Shown: positions 1-8,370 of the stretch, one piece after another
Position numbering within the stretch: the stretch's first letter is position 1
Layout: each line of letters begins with the position of its first letter
From: Actinomycetota bacterium
GTDB taxonomy: Bacteria > Actinomycetota > Acidimicrobiia > Acidimicrobiales > Ilumatobacteraceae
Direction of reading: 5' to 3'
Length of the DNA stretch: 64,000 nucleotides
NCBI GenBank assembly: GCA_030645495.1
Contig: JAUSLV010000006.1
Location: forward strand, 124,001 to 188,000
Notes under the pieces: generated by a model
What the model was told of the DNA's origin: nothing
Seen by the model: the letters and a program-made list of their open reading frames with translations, nothing else
Databases searched by the model: none
Made by a program: the position numbers and the translations under genes

Positions 1-185
1 GCCTGCGCGGCGTGGCCCTGCGCCCGCAGCGCAGCTGCGCCCGCCTCGGCCCGTTCTGGCACGAGATCGTTGACGACCACCTCGGCCCCGGCCTCGGCGA
101 GGGTGGCGGCGATCGCCGCTCCCACGCCTTGGCCGGAGCCGGTGATGAGTGCCCGACGACCCGACAGGTCGATGGAAACCGACAT
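1..185 (-). CDS. SDR-family oxidoreductase (N-terminal part only)
   Basis: This gene enters from the left edge, so only about the first 61 codons are seen. The protein begins MSVSIDLSGRRALITG and continues with the Rossmann motif TGSGQGVG and a strand ending VVVND, which are typical of classical NAD(P)-dependent short-chain dehydrogenases. The start ATG overlaps the TGA of the upstream aldehyde dehydrogenase by one base (TGATG), so the two are probably co-transcribed and translationally coupled. The catalytic YxxxK lies outside the window, so activity cannot be judged. It probably oxidises or reduces a hydroxyl/keto group in the same pathway as the aldehyde dehydrogenase. Confidence 0.85.
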   Translation of the reverse strand, partial: MSVSIDLSGRRALITGSGQGVGAAIAATLAEAGAEVVVNDLVPERAEAGAAALRAQGHAAQ

Positions 186-1657
186 CAGCTCGCGGGGTAG
201 GCGAGGATCTTGGTCTCCAGGTATTGCTCGAAGCCCTCGAGGCCGTTCTGGCGGCCGATGCCGCTGTCCTTGTAGCCGCCATACGGCATGTCGGCGCCGT
301 ACCACACGCCACCGTTCACGCCGATCGAGCCGGTGCGGATCTTGGCGGCGATGTTCATCGCTCGCTCGTGGCTGCCGAACACCGAGCCCGACAGGCCGTA
401 GTTGCTGTCGTTGGCGATGCGGATCGCGTGATCGTCGTCGTCGTACGGCATGACGGTGAGCACGGGCCCGAAAATCTCTTCGCGGGCGATGGTCATCGAG
501 TTGTCGACGTCGACGAACAAGGTCGGCTCGACGAACCAGCCTTTGGGCAGGTGTGCTGGCTTGCCGCCGCCCATCACCAGGTTGGCGCCTTCGTCGACAC
601 CCTTCTGGATGTAGCCCAGCACGCGGTCGCGCTGCTTCTGGCTGACCAGCGGTCCCATCAGGTTGGCGGGATCCTGCGGATCGCCGTAGGGCACGAAGCT
701 CATCCCCATCTTGATCAGCTCGACGCCCTCCTCGTAGCGAGAACGGGGCAGCAGCATGCGGGTCTGCATCGCGCAGCCCTGGCCGGCGTGCATGCACACG
801 ACCGAACCCATCGGCACGACGGCCTGGAAGTCGGCGTCGTCGAGCACGATCATCGCGCTCTTGCCGCCGAGTTCGAGGAACACGCGCTTGAGGCTGGCCG
901 CGCCCTTCTCCATGATCCGCTTGCCGGTGACGGTGCTGCCGGTGAAGGAGATCATGTCGACCATCGGCGACAACGTGAGTTCTTCACCCACGAGGTGGTC
1001 GCTGGACGTGACGACGTTGAACACGCCCGCGGGGATGTCGGTCTTCTCGGCGACGAGGCGACCAAGGCGGGTGGCATTCCACGGCGTGTCGGGGGCCGGC
1101 TTCAGCACCGTGGTGTTGCCCGTGGCGAGGATCTGGGCGATCTTGTTGATCGTCACCTCGAACGGGTAGTTCCACGGCACGATCGCGCCGACCACACCCA
1201 TCGCTTCCTTGCGGATCTCGCGCTGGCTGCGGCGGCCGAACATCTCGGCCACGCCCATGTCCTTGATCCACGGGAACGTGGCGATCTGCTCGGCGGGCCA
1301 CTTCAGGCCGTCGGCCAGCGGGCCGTCGAGCTGGGCCATGTGCGTGATCATCCGCGGCGACCCGACCTCGGCGATCAGCTCTTCGCGGATCTCCTCGGTC
1401 TCGGCCACCAGTGCGTCCTGCAGCTGCAGCAGGCACTTGGCGCGGAACGCATGGTCGGTGCTCCAGTTGGTCTCGTCGAACGCGCGACGGGCGGCTTTGA
1501 TCGCCCGCTGCATGTCGGCCGGCGAGGCATCGGCCACGCCGCCCAGCACTTCTTCGTTCGCGGGGTTGATGTTGTCGAACTCCCTCCCACCTTCCGCAGC
1601 AACCAGCTGGCCGTCGATGAGCAGGCGCGTCTCGGGGATGAACTTCAGATCGGTCAT
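185..1657 (-). CDS. NAD(P)+-dependent aldehyde dehydrogenase
   Basis: A 490-residue protein of normal aldehyde dehydrogenase length. It should oxidise an aldehyde to a carboxylic acid in the cytoplasm. Visible landmarks in order are the PWNYPF segment, the coenzyme loop FTGSTVTG, the general-base glutamate in LELGGKS, the nucleophile cysteine in GQGCAMQTRM, and the EEIFGPVL motif. All key residues are present. The start is placed at the ATG preceded by GGAG at a good distance; the longer open frame upstream runs through the neighbouring SDR and is not used. It sits between two same-strand SDR genes, consistent with an alcohol-to-aldehyde-to-acid sequence feeding a CoA ligase. The specific substrate is unknown. 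Confidence 0.95.
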   Translation of the reverse strand: MTDLKFIPETRLLIDGQLVAAEGGREFDNINPANEEVLGGVADASPADMQRAIKAARRAFDETNWSTDHAFRAKCLLQLQDALVAETEEIREELIAEVGSPRMITHMAQLDGPLADGLKWPAEQIATFPWIKDMGVAEMFGRRSQREIRKEAMGVVGAIVPWNYPFEVTINKIAQILATGNTTVLKPAPDTPWNATRLGRLVAEKTDIPAGVFNVVTSSDHLVGEELTLSPMVDMISFTGSTVTGKRIMEKGAASLKRVFLELGGKSAMIVLDDADFQAVVPMGSVVCMHAGQGCAMQTRMLLPRSRYEEGVELIKMGMSFVPYGDPQDPANLMGPLVSQKQRDRVLGYIQKGVDEGANLVMGGGKPAHLPKGWFVEPTLFVDVDNSMTIAREEIFGPVLTVMPYDDDDHAIRIANDSNYGLSGSVFGSHERAMNIAAKIRTGSIGVNGGVWYGADMPYGGYKDSGIGRQNGLEGFEQYLETKILAYPAS

Positions 1658-1698
1658 GGTGAACTCCGTTGGATCGGTGGGAGGGATTCGAGCGCGGC

Positions 1699-2556
1699 TC
1701 AGCCGAAGCCGTTGGGGGCCTTGATGTACGAGCCGGCGTCGACGCGCAGGTTCACGCCGGTGACGTAGCGAGCCTCGTCGGAGGCCAGCCACAGCACCGC
1801 GTTGCTGATGTCGCGGGGCTCGATGTACGGGATCGGCATCGCCTGGAACACGTTGAACGCGGGCAGCACGTCGTCGAAGCCGGGGTTCGGCAGATCGGGG
1901 CGGAACAGCTTGTACAGGTCTTCGTTGTGCAGCAGGTTGGTGTTGCAGTTGGTGGGGTGGATCGCGTTGACGCGGATCATCTTCTCGGCCACCTGCAGCG
2001 CCAACACCTCGGTGTACTTGACGATGAACTGCTTGGCGAGGCCGTAGCCGGAGCCACCGGGGCCGAGCGCCGGGTTGTTGACCGAGCCCTCGATCAGGCC
2101 GGCGGTGCTGCCGGTGAGGATGATCGACGCACCAGCAGTCAGATGCGGCAGGGTGACGCCGACAGCGTTGAGCACGCCACCGAAGTCGACGTCCATCGCG
2201 TCGACGAACGCCTGCGGGTCGCGACCCTTGATCGGCAGGATGCCGGCGTTGGCGCACACGATGTCGAGCTTGCCGAACTTGGCCAGGCCGGCGTCGAGCG
2301 CCGCCTTCAACTGGCTGCGCTCACGCACGTCGCCCTTGGTGGCGACGATCTCGCCGCCGACGGCCTTCACCTGGGCGACCGTGTCGGCGAAGTCGGCATC
2401 GGAGCCGAGGTCGTAGCGCACGGTGTCGATGTTCTCGCACAGGTCGACGGCGATGATCTTCGCGCCTTCCTCGGCCAAGCGGACACAGTGGCTCTTGCCC
2501 TGCCCGCGAGCTGCGCCCGTGATGAACGCAACCTTCCCTTCCAGACGACCAGCCAT
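1699..2556 (-). CDS. Mycofactocin-coupled SDR family oxidoreductase
   Basis: A 285-residue short-chain dehydrogenase. The N-terminus has the cofactor motif GAARGQGKSH followed by AVDLCENIDTVRY and an extended insertion before the usual second strand. This is the hallmark of the actinobacterial SDR subfamily in which nicotinamide stays bound and is thought to be re-oxidised through mycofactocin. The catalytic motif YGLAK is present (in SGYGLAKQF). The ATG start has GAGGAG upstream. It is the first gene of the minus-strand unit that continues into the aldehyde dehydrogenase, so it likely makes the aldehyde that the next enzyme oxidises. Subfamily assignment is from motif recognition; electron-acceptor use is inferred from the family. 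Confidence 0.9.
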   Translation of the reverse strand: MAGRLEGKVAFITGAARGQGKSHCVRLAEEGAKIIAVDLCENIDTVRYDLGSDADFADTVAQVKAVGGEIVATKGDVRERSQLKAALDAGLAKFGKLDIVCANAGILPIKGRDPQAFVDAMDVDFGGVLNAVGVTLPHLTAGASIILTGSTAGLIEGSVNNPALGPGGSGYGLAKQFIVKYTEVLALQVAEKMIRVNAIHPTNCNTNLLHNEDLYKLFRPDLPNPGFDDVLPAFNVFQAMPIPYIEPRDISNAVLWLASDEARYVTGVNLRVDAGSYIKAPNGFG

Positions 2557-2690
2557 CGTGAGTGCTCCTCTTCGGTGTTGTGAATCGGTGTTGTGAAACG
2601 ATCTGTCTCGGAACTCTGCCACGCGGACCGGTCTGCCGGGAAACGCCCAACGGCGCACCGACAGCGGCAACCCCCGAGCCTTGTCCTAGT

Positions 2691-2706
2691 GCGACACACT
2701 AGTCAG
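2691..2706. promoter_or_regulatory. Operator-like palindrome, copy 1
   Basis: GCGACACACTAGTCAG fits the recurring motif TTGACRNNNNYGTCAR imperfectly in the left half; the GAC and GTCA cores are kept. It lies about 135 bases upstream of the mycofactocin-type SDR start, just past the end of the kinase-like gene. It is the weakest of the twelve sites. Confidence 0.5.
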
Positions 2707-2727
2707 AACTGGCGATGGATCGGGAAG

Positions 2728-3798
2728 TCAGCCCAACGCGTCGAGGTGGCGGGCGGTGATGTCGGTGACCCAGGTGACGAACTTGGCAGCGACGGCCGGC
2801 TCGGACGCCCCACTCTTCACCAGGAGGTCGGCGAGGCGACTGTTGATGATCGAGAGCACGAGCCCGCCGAGCACCGAGTAATAGTCGATGCTGCGCAGGG
2901 AGCGACCGCCGAGTTGCTCGTACCGGTCGAAAAACTCCTGCCGGCCGGCGATGCCGGGCAAGCGGGTGGCCCCACGGCTCTCACACAGGAACTCGTCGAA
3001 CAACACCCACCAGGCCACATCGATCTCGGGTGGGCCGAGCGTGGCACCCTCCCAGTCGAACATCGCCGCCACCGAGAGGTCGTCGGCGAACATGATGTTG
3101 CCCATCCGGGCGTCGCCCCACACGATGCCCCCGGTGTCGTCGGTGGGCATCTCGCTGAGCGCGAACTCCATCGCCCGGTCGATCACCTCCGGCGCGTGCA
3201 CCCGCACGGGAGCACACCATTCGTACCAGCGATGGATGTGGTGCACATAGCGTTCGAGCGCCGTCGTACCGTCGCCGGGCGTGTCGAGGAACTGGAACGG
3301 CGCGAGGTCGGTGATGCCGTGCAGACGGACGAGTTCGCGCAGGCCGTTCTCGTGCACCGCGCGCTGTTGCCGCTCGGGCAGTTCGGCCACCCACCCCTTC
3401 TTGTGGAACGTGGGCACGTCGGGCGGCACGCGCCCGTGCGTGCGGTCCATGAGGTAGAACGGCGCCCCGAACACGGTCGGGTCGGGCTCGGTGAGCCACA
3501 CGTGCGGCACCGGCACGAGGCCGGCCAGTGCCGACACCACTTGCGCCTGGCGGATCGCGTCGGGGGTGACGAACAACTGGTGGCCCGTGGGCTGGATGCG
3601 CAGCACGAACTCCTTGGTGTGCGCGCCGTCGCCGTCGGTCCAGTCGGCGCGACCCAGGATCGTCTCGTTGGAGAAGCCCGCCTTGGGCAGCGTGAGGTCG
3701 CCGATCGTCACCTGCAGCGCGCCGAGGCGGCGGCCCAGGTAGGCAGCCAACGTGGCGGTGGTTTCGTGGGGGTCTCGGGAGGTGACCGCAGATGACAC
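2728..3798 (-). CDS. Phosphotransferase-family (APH/ChoK-like kinase fold) protein
   Basis: About 356 residues with the aminoglycoside-phosphotransferase fold. The nucleotide-binding lobe is N-terminal. The catalytic loop reads WGDARMGNIMF (catalytic Asp and Asn present, the usual His replaced by Trp) and the metal-binding Asp is in MFDWEGATLG. Proteins like this recur beside acyl-CoA dehydrogenases in actinobacteria and resemble the kinase domain of ACAD10/11, which phosphorylates 4-hydroxyacyl-CoAs. That role is an inference here; it is unlikely to be a resistance enzyme. The only sensible start is a GTG that falls inside the operator at 3792-3807, which suggests a leaderless transcript directly blocked by the regulator. 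Confidence 0.85.
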   Translation of the reverse strand: MSSAVTSRDPHETTATLAAYLGRRLGALQVTIGDLTLPKAGFSNETILGRADWTDGDGAHTKEFVLRIQPTGHQLFVTPDAIRQAQVVSALAGLVPVPHVWLTEPDPTVFGAPFYLMDRTHGRVPPDVPTFHKKGWVAELPERQQRAVHENGLRELVRLHGITDLAPFQFLDTPGDGTTALERYVHHIHRWYEWCAPVRVHAPEVIDRAMEFALSEMPTDDTGGIVWGDARMGNIMFADDLSVAAMFDWEGATLGPPEIDVAWWVLFDEFLCESRGATRLPGIAGRQEFFDRYEQLGGRSLRSIDYYSVLGGLVLSIINSRLADLLVKSGASEPAVAAKFVTWVTDITARHLDALG

Positions 3799-3807
3799 GT
3801 GTGTCAG
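3792..3807. promoter_or_regulatory. Operator-like palindrome, copy 2
   Basis: ATGACACGTGTGTCAG, a near-perfect inverted repeat (core TGACACGTGTGTCA). It sits in the 18-base gap of a divergent pair: the left arm overlaps the GTG start of the kinase-like gene and the right arm ends 9 bases before the ATG of the LLM gene. Binding here would control both directions at once. Confidence 0.75.
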
Positions 3808-3816
3808 ACTAGACCG

Positions 3817-4884
3817 ATGGCCGCCCCCGCTCGCACCCCAGGCACACCGCACCCGCTCGCTCGGCTGGGCGCCACGGTGCTGCCCGGGCGCGTGGCCGAC
3901 CCCCGCGCTGCCATCGGGCAGGCGGTCACCGCCGAGCACCTCGGGTTGGGCACCATCTGGATCAGCGAGCGCTACGGCACGAAGGATCTGGGAGTGCTGG
4001 GCGGGGCCATCGCGCAGGCCACCTCGCGCGCCAAGATCGCCTCGGGCATCTCGCACTTCGCGTTCCGCCACCCACTCGCGCTGGCCAGCATGGCGATGAC
4101 GATGCAGGCGCTGTCCGGCGAGCGGTTCATGTTCGGCGTCGGCCGCTCCACGGCCCCGATGTGGAAGGCCGTCGGCCTGCCGGCGATGACCAACCAGGTG
4201 CTGATCGATTTCGCCGAGATGTTCCGCACGCTCTGCGCCGGCGGCAAGGTGCGCTACGACGGCCCGGCAGGCACGTTCCCGTCGCTGCGCCTCGGCGACC
4301 TGCCCGACGTGGCACCGCCGCCGATCCTGCTGGGCGCCATCGGCCCGAAGACACTCGACCTCGCCGGCACCCACTTCGACGGCGCGATCCTGCACCCGAT
4401 GCTCACCACCGAGGCCGTCGCCCGCTCGGCCGCCCGCGTCCGCGCTGCCGCCGAGGCCGCCGGGCGCGACCCGCAGGCGGTGACGGTGTACGCCACGGTG
4501 GTCACCGCCCCCGACCTCACCGCCGACCAGGAGGCCGCCGTCGTAGGCGGCCGAGCCGTCACCTATTACCAGATCCCCGAGTTCGGCGAACTGCTCGCCG
4601 GGGTCAACGGCTTCGACCTCGCCGAGCTGGCCACGCTGCGCGCGCACCCGATGCTGGCGGGCCTGCGCGGCGCGGCCGACAACGCGTTCACCAAGGACCA
4701 GTTGGCCGAGGTCGCGGCGTCGCTCCCCCGCCACTGGTTGCAGGACGGCACCGCCACCGGCTCGGCCGCCACGTGCGCCCGCCGCCTGCACGAGTACCTC
4801 GCAGCGGGGGCCGACGAGATCCTGATCCACGGCGCGGTGCCCGACCTGCTCGGCCCCACGCTGCAGCACTTCGTCGACGACTGA
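3817..4884 (+). CDS. LLM-class (F420-dependent type) oxidoreductase
   Basis: A 355-residue luciferase-like TIM-barrel protein. Recognisable parts are the LGTIWISERYG strand, the KIASGISHF segment, the MTMQALSGERFMFGVGRS block and PPPILLGAIGPKTLDLAG, all standard in actinobacterial F420-dependent members of the family. Cofactor and substrate are inferred from the family only. The start ATG follows the operator by 9 bases with no Shine-Dalgarno; TAGACC just upstream may serve as a -10 box for a leaderless message. It is divergent from the kinase-like gene and convergent with the following SDR. Confidence 0.9.
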   Translation: MAAPARTPGTPHPLARLGATVLPGRVADPRAAIGQAVTAEHLGLGTIWISERYGTKDLGVLGGAIAQATSRAKIASGISHFAFRHPLALASMAMTMQALSGERFMFGVGRSTAPMWKAVGLPAMTNQVLIDFAEMFRTLCAGGKVRYDGPAGTFPSLRLGDLPDVAPPPILLGAIGPKTLDLAGTHFDGAILHPMLTTEAVARSAARVRAAAEAAGRDPQAVTVYATVVTAPDLTADQEAAVVGGRAVTYYQIPEFGELLAGVNGFDLAELATLRAHPMLAGLRGAADNAFTKDQLAEVAASLPRHWLQDGTATGSAATCARRLHEYLAAGADEILIHGAVPDLLGPTLQHFVDD

Positions 4885-4900
4885 GTGCGGCGCGGCGCAC

Positions 4901-5665
4901 TCAGCCGATCAGCAGGTCGCCGTTGATCGTGACGCCGCCATCGGCCGTGATCAGGTCGCCGTTGATGAACGACGACTCGTCCGACGCCAGGAACAACGCC
5001 GTCGCCGCGATCTGGCCGGGGTTGCCGATGCTGGTCGAGGCCTTCGACATGCCCACGCCGGAATCGCCACGACCGGCGACGACGCGGCCGACGATGATCC
5101 CGTTGCAGCGGATGCCGTGCGGCGCACCCTCGACCGCCAGTGTGCGCGTGACGCTGTTCATCGCACCCTTGGCCGCTCCGTACGCGCCGAAGCCGGTGAA
5201 GCCGCGCAGCGACTGTCCGGAGGAGATGTTGACGATGGTCGAGTTCCCGGCGGCCACCAGGTGCGGCCACGCGTACTTCGACGCCCAGAACACGTTGCCG
5301 GTGAGCGCGCTGGTGATGATGCCGTTCCACTCGTCGGTGGTGTACTCGTGCAAGGGCTTCACCGTGGTCGCAACCTCGGTGGTGGGCGCGGCGTTGTTGA
5401 TCAGCGTGGTGAGTGACCCGAAGCAGGCGACCACCGCCTCGATCGTGTCGTGCACGCTCTGCTCGTTCGTGACGTCGAGCGCGAAGAACTCGGCCTCGCC
5501 GCCGGCCCCGCGGATCGTGTCGACCACCTTCTGGCCCTTCTCCACCGTGCGGCCGGTGACGGCCACCTTCGCGCCCTCGGCGGCGAAGGTTTCGGCGATG
5601 GTGCGACCGATGCCGCGGGTGCTGCCCGACACGAGCGCGACACGACCAGCCAGACGATTCCCCAT
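4901..5665 (-). CDS. SDR-family NAD(P)-dependent oxidoreductase
   Basis: A 254-residue classical SDR: GSTRGIGR cofactor loop at the N-terminus, NNAA strand, Ser of ISSGQS, catalytic YGAAK, and a C-terminal FINGDLITADGGVT tail. It is close in type to 3-oxoacyl-ACP/CoA reductases (FabG-like) and probably interconverts a hydroxyacyl- and oxoacyl-CoA. The ATG is chosen because GGGGAG lies at the right distance; a longer in-frame extension exists but would run into the operator at 5701-5716. Divergent from the Ltp2-like gene and sharing that operator. Confidence 0.92.
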   Translation of the reverse strand: MGNRLAGRVALVSGSTRGIGRTIAETFAAEGAKVAVTGRTVEKGQKVVDTIRGAGGEAEFFALDVTNEQSVHDTIEAVVACFGSLTTLINNAAPTTEVATTVKPLHEYTTDEWNGIITSALTGNVFWASKYAWPHLVAAGNSTIVNISSGQSLRGFTGFGAYGAAKGAMNSVTRTLAVEGAPHGIRCNGIIVGRVVAGRGDSGVGMSKASTSIGNPGQIAATALFLASDESSFINGDLITADGGVTINGDLLIG

Positions 5666-5700
5666 TGCGCTCCCCTTCGAACCGGCCACCGGATACGTCG

Positions 5701-5716
5701 GTGACACAAGTGTCAG
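5701..5716. promoter_or_regulatory. Operator-like palindrome, copy 3
   Basis: GTGACACAAGTGTCAG, a strong inverted repeat (TGACAC/GTGTCA with a 2-base centre). Located between the divergent SDR (minus) and Ltp2-like (plus) genes. Confidence 0.75.
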
Positions 5717-5757
5717 TTACGGTATCAGTCGGTTCCATGACGTTGGAGGTCGAAGAG

Positions 5758-6903
5758 ATGAGTCGCCGTGTCGCGATCGCTGGGGTTGCACTGTCGGAGG
5801 TCGGCAAGGTCGACAACCAGACGCCGTACGCGCTGATGGCGCAGGCCAGCCGCCGTGCCCTCGCCGACGCCGGCCTGCGGCCCGAGCAGATCGATGGCTT
5901 CGCCTCCACCGGCTTGGGCACGATGGCCCCGGTCGACGTGGCCGAGTACATGGGCATCCGTCCCACCTGGATCGACAGCACCGCGGTGGGTGGCTCGTCG
6001 TGGGAAGTGATGGCCGCGCACGCCGCCGATGCGATCAGCGCCGGCCACGCCGACGTGGTGCTGTTGGCCTACGGCAGCACCGCCCGCGCCGACCTGCGCA
6101 AGGGCCTGCGCACCGCCAACCTCGACTGGGGCGCCCGCGGGCCGATGCAATGGGAGGCCCCCTACGGCCACACGCTGATCTCGAAGTACGCGATGGCCGC
6201 CCGCCGGCACATGCACGAGTACGGCACCACCATCGAGCAGATGGCCGAGATCGCGGTGAGTGCGCGCTTCAACGCGGGCCTCAATCCCGAGGCGTTCGTG
6301 CGCGACCCGATCACGATCGCCGATGTGCTGGATGGGCCGATGATCGCCGACCCCTTCACCAAGCTGCAGTGCTGCATCCGCAGCGACGGCGCGGCGGCCG
6401 TCATTCTCGTCGCCGAAGACCGTGTGGCCGACCTGCCCGGCAAGCCGGTGTGGATCCTGGGCAGCGGCGAAGGCATCTCGCACATCAACATGGCGCAGTG
6501 GACCGACTTCACCAGCGGCCCGGCCGTCGATTCGGGTCGCCTCGCCTTCCAGCGCGCCGGCATCACGCCCGCGGATGTCGACGTGTGCGAGTTGTACGAC
6601 GCGTTCACCTACATGTTGCTGATCACGCTGGAAGACCTCGGCTTCTGCGGGAAGGGCGAGGGCGGCGCGTTCGTGGAGGACGGCGCGCTGCGAGTCGGCG
6701 GGGCGCTGCCCACGAACACCGACGGCGGCGGCCTGTCCGCCTGCCACCCCGGCCAGCGCGGGCTGTTCCTGCTGGTGGAGGCTGCCAAGCAGCTGCGCGG
6801 CGAGGCCGGCGACCGCCAGGTGCCCAATGCCCAAGTTGCGTGTGTGAGCGGCACCGGCGGCTGGTTCTGCAGCAGCGGCACGATGATCCTCGGCCGCGGC
6901 TGA
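5758..6903 (+). CDS. Thiolase-fold lipid-transfer protein, Ltp2-like aldolase type
   Basis: A 381-residue thiolase-superfamily protein. The position that carries the nucleophile Cys in true thiolases reads AVGGSSWEV, so the Cys is replaced by Ser. The second motif is CELYDAFTYM, a YDxFT-type motif, and the third is LSACHPGQRG. This pattern matches the Ltp2-like retro-aldolases of steroid side-chain breakdown, which cleave a beta-hydroxyacyl-CoA with a DUF35 partner instead of thiolysing. A stand-alone DUF35 gene follows immediately on the other strand, and a MaoC-type hydratase lies next to it, which supports a hydratase/aldolase module. The start has GGAGG upstream; an earlier in-frame ATG at 5737 is less likely. 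Confidence 0.88.
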   Translation: MSRRVAIAGVALSEVGKVDNQTPYALMAQASRRALADAGLRPEQIDGFASTGLGTMAPVDVAEYMGIRPTWIDSTAVGGSSWEVMAAHAADAISAGHADVVLLAYGSTARADLRKGLRTANLDWGARGPMQWEAPYGHTLISKYAMAARRHMHEYGTTIEQMAEIAVSARFNAGLNPEAFVRDPITIADVLDGPMIADPFTKLQCCIRSDGAAAVILVAEDRVADLPGKPVWILGSGEGISHINMAQWTDFTSGPAVDSGRLAFQRAGITPADVDVCELYDAFTYMLLITLEDLGFCGKGEGGAFVEDGALRVGGALPTNTDGGGLSACHPGQRGLFLLVEAAKQLRGEAGDRQVPNAQVACVSGTGGWFCSSGTMILGRG

Positions 6904-6928
6904 GCGCCCCGGGCGGCGGCCCGGCGCC

Positions 6929-7333
6929 TCAGGCGCGGCGGAAGATCGGGGCGGCGATGTCGTCGGTGAGCGGACGGAAATCCACCACCACCGGCATGTC
7001 GACGAAGCACTCGGCGGGCGGGCAGTCGACGATGTTGGTCATCAGCCGCGGACCTTCCTCGAGCTGCACCACCGCGGCGATGTAGGCACCCCACGAGTCG
7101 AACGGAGGCAGGTCGTTGCGGAAGATCGTGGAGTACGTGTACACGGTGCCCTCACCGCTGCACTCCTTCCACACCACGTCCTCGCTCCAGCACGTGGGGC
7201 AGAACGGACGCGGGTAGTGATGCACCGCGCCACACGCGTTGCATTGCTTGATCAGCAGCGTGCCGTCGGCCGCGGCCTTCCAGTAGGGACGCGTCTCGTC
7301 CTCCACCGTCGGCAGTTCGCGATCGTGCGCCAT
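6929..7333 (-). CDS. DUF35 OB-fold/zinc-ribbon protein, probable aldolase partner
   Basis: A 134-residue protein with a rubredoxin-like zinc ribbon (CNAC near residue 31, CPTC near residue 46) followed by an OB fold (GEGTVYTYSTIFRND onward). DUF35 proteins bind CoA and complex with thiolase-fold partners such as Ltp2 or acetoacetyl-CoA thiolase. It is convergent with the Ltp2-like gene, 25 bases from its stop, so the two likely work together although they are transcribed from opposite sides. The ATG has AAGGG upstream and the operator at 7347-7362 lies just beyond. Confidence 0.92.
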   Translation of the reverse strand: MAHDRELPTVEDETRPYWKAAADGTLLIKQCNACGAVHHYPRPFCPTCWSEDVVWKECSGEGTVYTYSTIFRNDLPPFDSWGAYIAAVVQLEEGPRLMTNIVDCPPAECFVDMPVVVDFRPLTDDIAAPIFRRA

Positions 7334-7346
7334 GACAAATCCCTTC

Positions 7347-7362
7347 GTGACAGGTGTGTCAG
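7347..7362. promoter_or_regulatory. Operator-like palindrome, copy 4
   Basis: GTGACAGGTGTGTCAG. It is in the 58-base gap between the divergent DUF35 (minus) and MaoC (plus) genes. Outer bases match copies 2 and 3. Confidence 0.75.
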
Positions 7363-7391
7363 ACGGTACCAGGCACGCCAGTATTGGAGCC

Positions 7392-8357
7392 ATGAGACCA
7401 CTCCACGAACGCGGCCCCCTGTTCGAGGATTTCGAGATCGGTGGCACGATCCCGGCCCTCCCCCCGCTCACGCTCACCGAGGCCGACAACGCGCTGTACC
7501 GCGCGGTCACCGGCGACCAGCATCGCTTTGCCGCCGATGTGCCGGCCTACCGCGGCGCCGGCGGCACGGGCGCGCTGGCCAACCCCGGCCTGGTGATGCA
7601 GGTCAGCATCGGCCAGACCACCAACGCCACCCGCCGCGCCATTGCCAACCTGTACTACCGCTCGGTGCGCGTGCTGCGCCCGGTGGAGCTGGGCGAGACG
7701 CTCACCACCGTCGCCACCGTGTTGGGCCTGCGCGATGCGGCGGCCAAGGACGGCCAGCACCGCGGCAAGGTGTGGCTGGGCATCGAGACCCGCAGCGAGG
7801 CCGGCATCGTCGCCCAGTACGAGCGCTGCGCGCTGGTCGCCGGCACGCGCTCCCCCGGCCACGCCAGCGAGATCCCCGGGCCGTCCGACCCCACTCCCCT
7901 GGCCGACCTCGTCGGCCTCGTGCCGAACTGGGAGCTGTCCGAACTGCCCGGCACCGAGTGGCCCACGGGCGAGACCCGCACCGACCCGTTGCGCGACCAC
8001 ATCGACCTCGCCGCACCGTTCGCCCGGATGACGTTCAACCAGGCTGCGGTTCACCGCGACCACACGCTCGGCCCCGGCGGCCGGCGCCTGGTGTACGGCG
8101 GCCATGTGCAAGGCCTCGCGCAGGCCAGCCTCACCCGACTGTTGCCCGGCCTGGCCACGATCGTGGCATGGGACGGCTGCGACCACCTCGCGCCGGCGTT
8201 CGAGGGCGACATGCTCGAGTTCCGCCACACACTGGTGGAGCGCCTGCCGGTCGAAGGCGGCCACCTGATGCGCTTCGAGGTGATCGGTGCCGGCGTTGCT
8301 GACGACGGCTCCACCAAGGACCTGCTGCGCTGGACCCCGGTGGTCTGGGCGCCGTAA
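7392..8357 (+). CDS. MaoC-family double hot-dog acyl-CoA hydratase
   Basis: A 321-residue protein with two hot-dog halves. The N-terminal half has EADNALYRAVTGDQH; the C-terminal half has FNQAAVHRDHTLGPGGRRLVYGGHVQG, similar to the hydratase-2 signature in which Asp/His activate water. It should hydrate a trans-2-enoyl-CoA, making the beta-hydroxyacyl-CoA that an Ltp2-type aldolase cleaves, which fits the adjacent genes. ATG start with GGAG very close upstream. Substrate is not deducible. Confidence 0.85.
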   Translation: MRPLHERGPLFEDFEIGGTIPALPPLTLTEADNALYRAVTGDQHRFAADVPAYRGAGGTGALANPGLVMQVSIGQTTNATRRAIANLYYRSVRVLRPVELGETLTTVATVLGLRDAAAKDGQHRGKVWLGIETRSEAGIVAQYERCALVAGTRSPGHASEIPGPSDPTPLADLVGLVPNWELSELPGTEWPTGETRTDPLRDHIDLAAPFARMTFNQAAVHRDHTLGPGGRRLVYGGHVQGLAQASLTRLLPGLATIVAWDGCDHLAPAFEGDMLEFRHTLVERLPVEGGHLMRFEVIGAGVADDGSTKDLLRWTPVVWAP

Positions 8358-8370
8358 CGCCGCGCGCCGC

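Noticed and set aside
2728-3798. Aminoglycoside resistance gene
   Set aside because: The fold is shared, but the WGD catalytic loop and the setting among acyl-CoA genes fit the ACAD10-like metabolic kinases, and it shares the catabolic operator.
4161-7085. Very long plus-strand open frame (974 codons) across three genes
   Set aside because: It is an arginine/proline-rich out-of-frame reading typical of GC-rich DNA and conflicts with an LLM gene, an SDR and a thiolase-fold gene that all have clear motifs. The same applies to the long frames at 149-1768, 48347-50959 and 20263-22230 (its 5' part).
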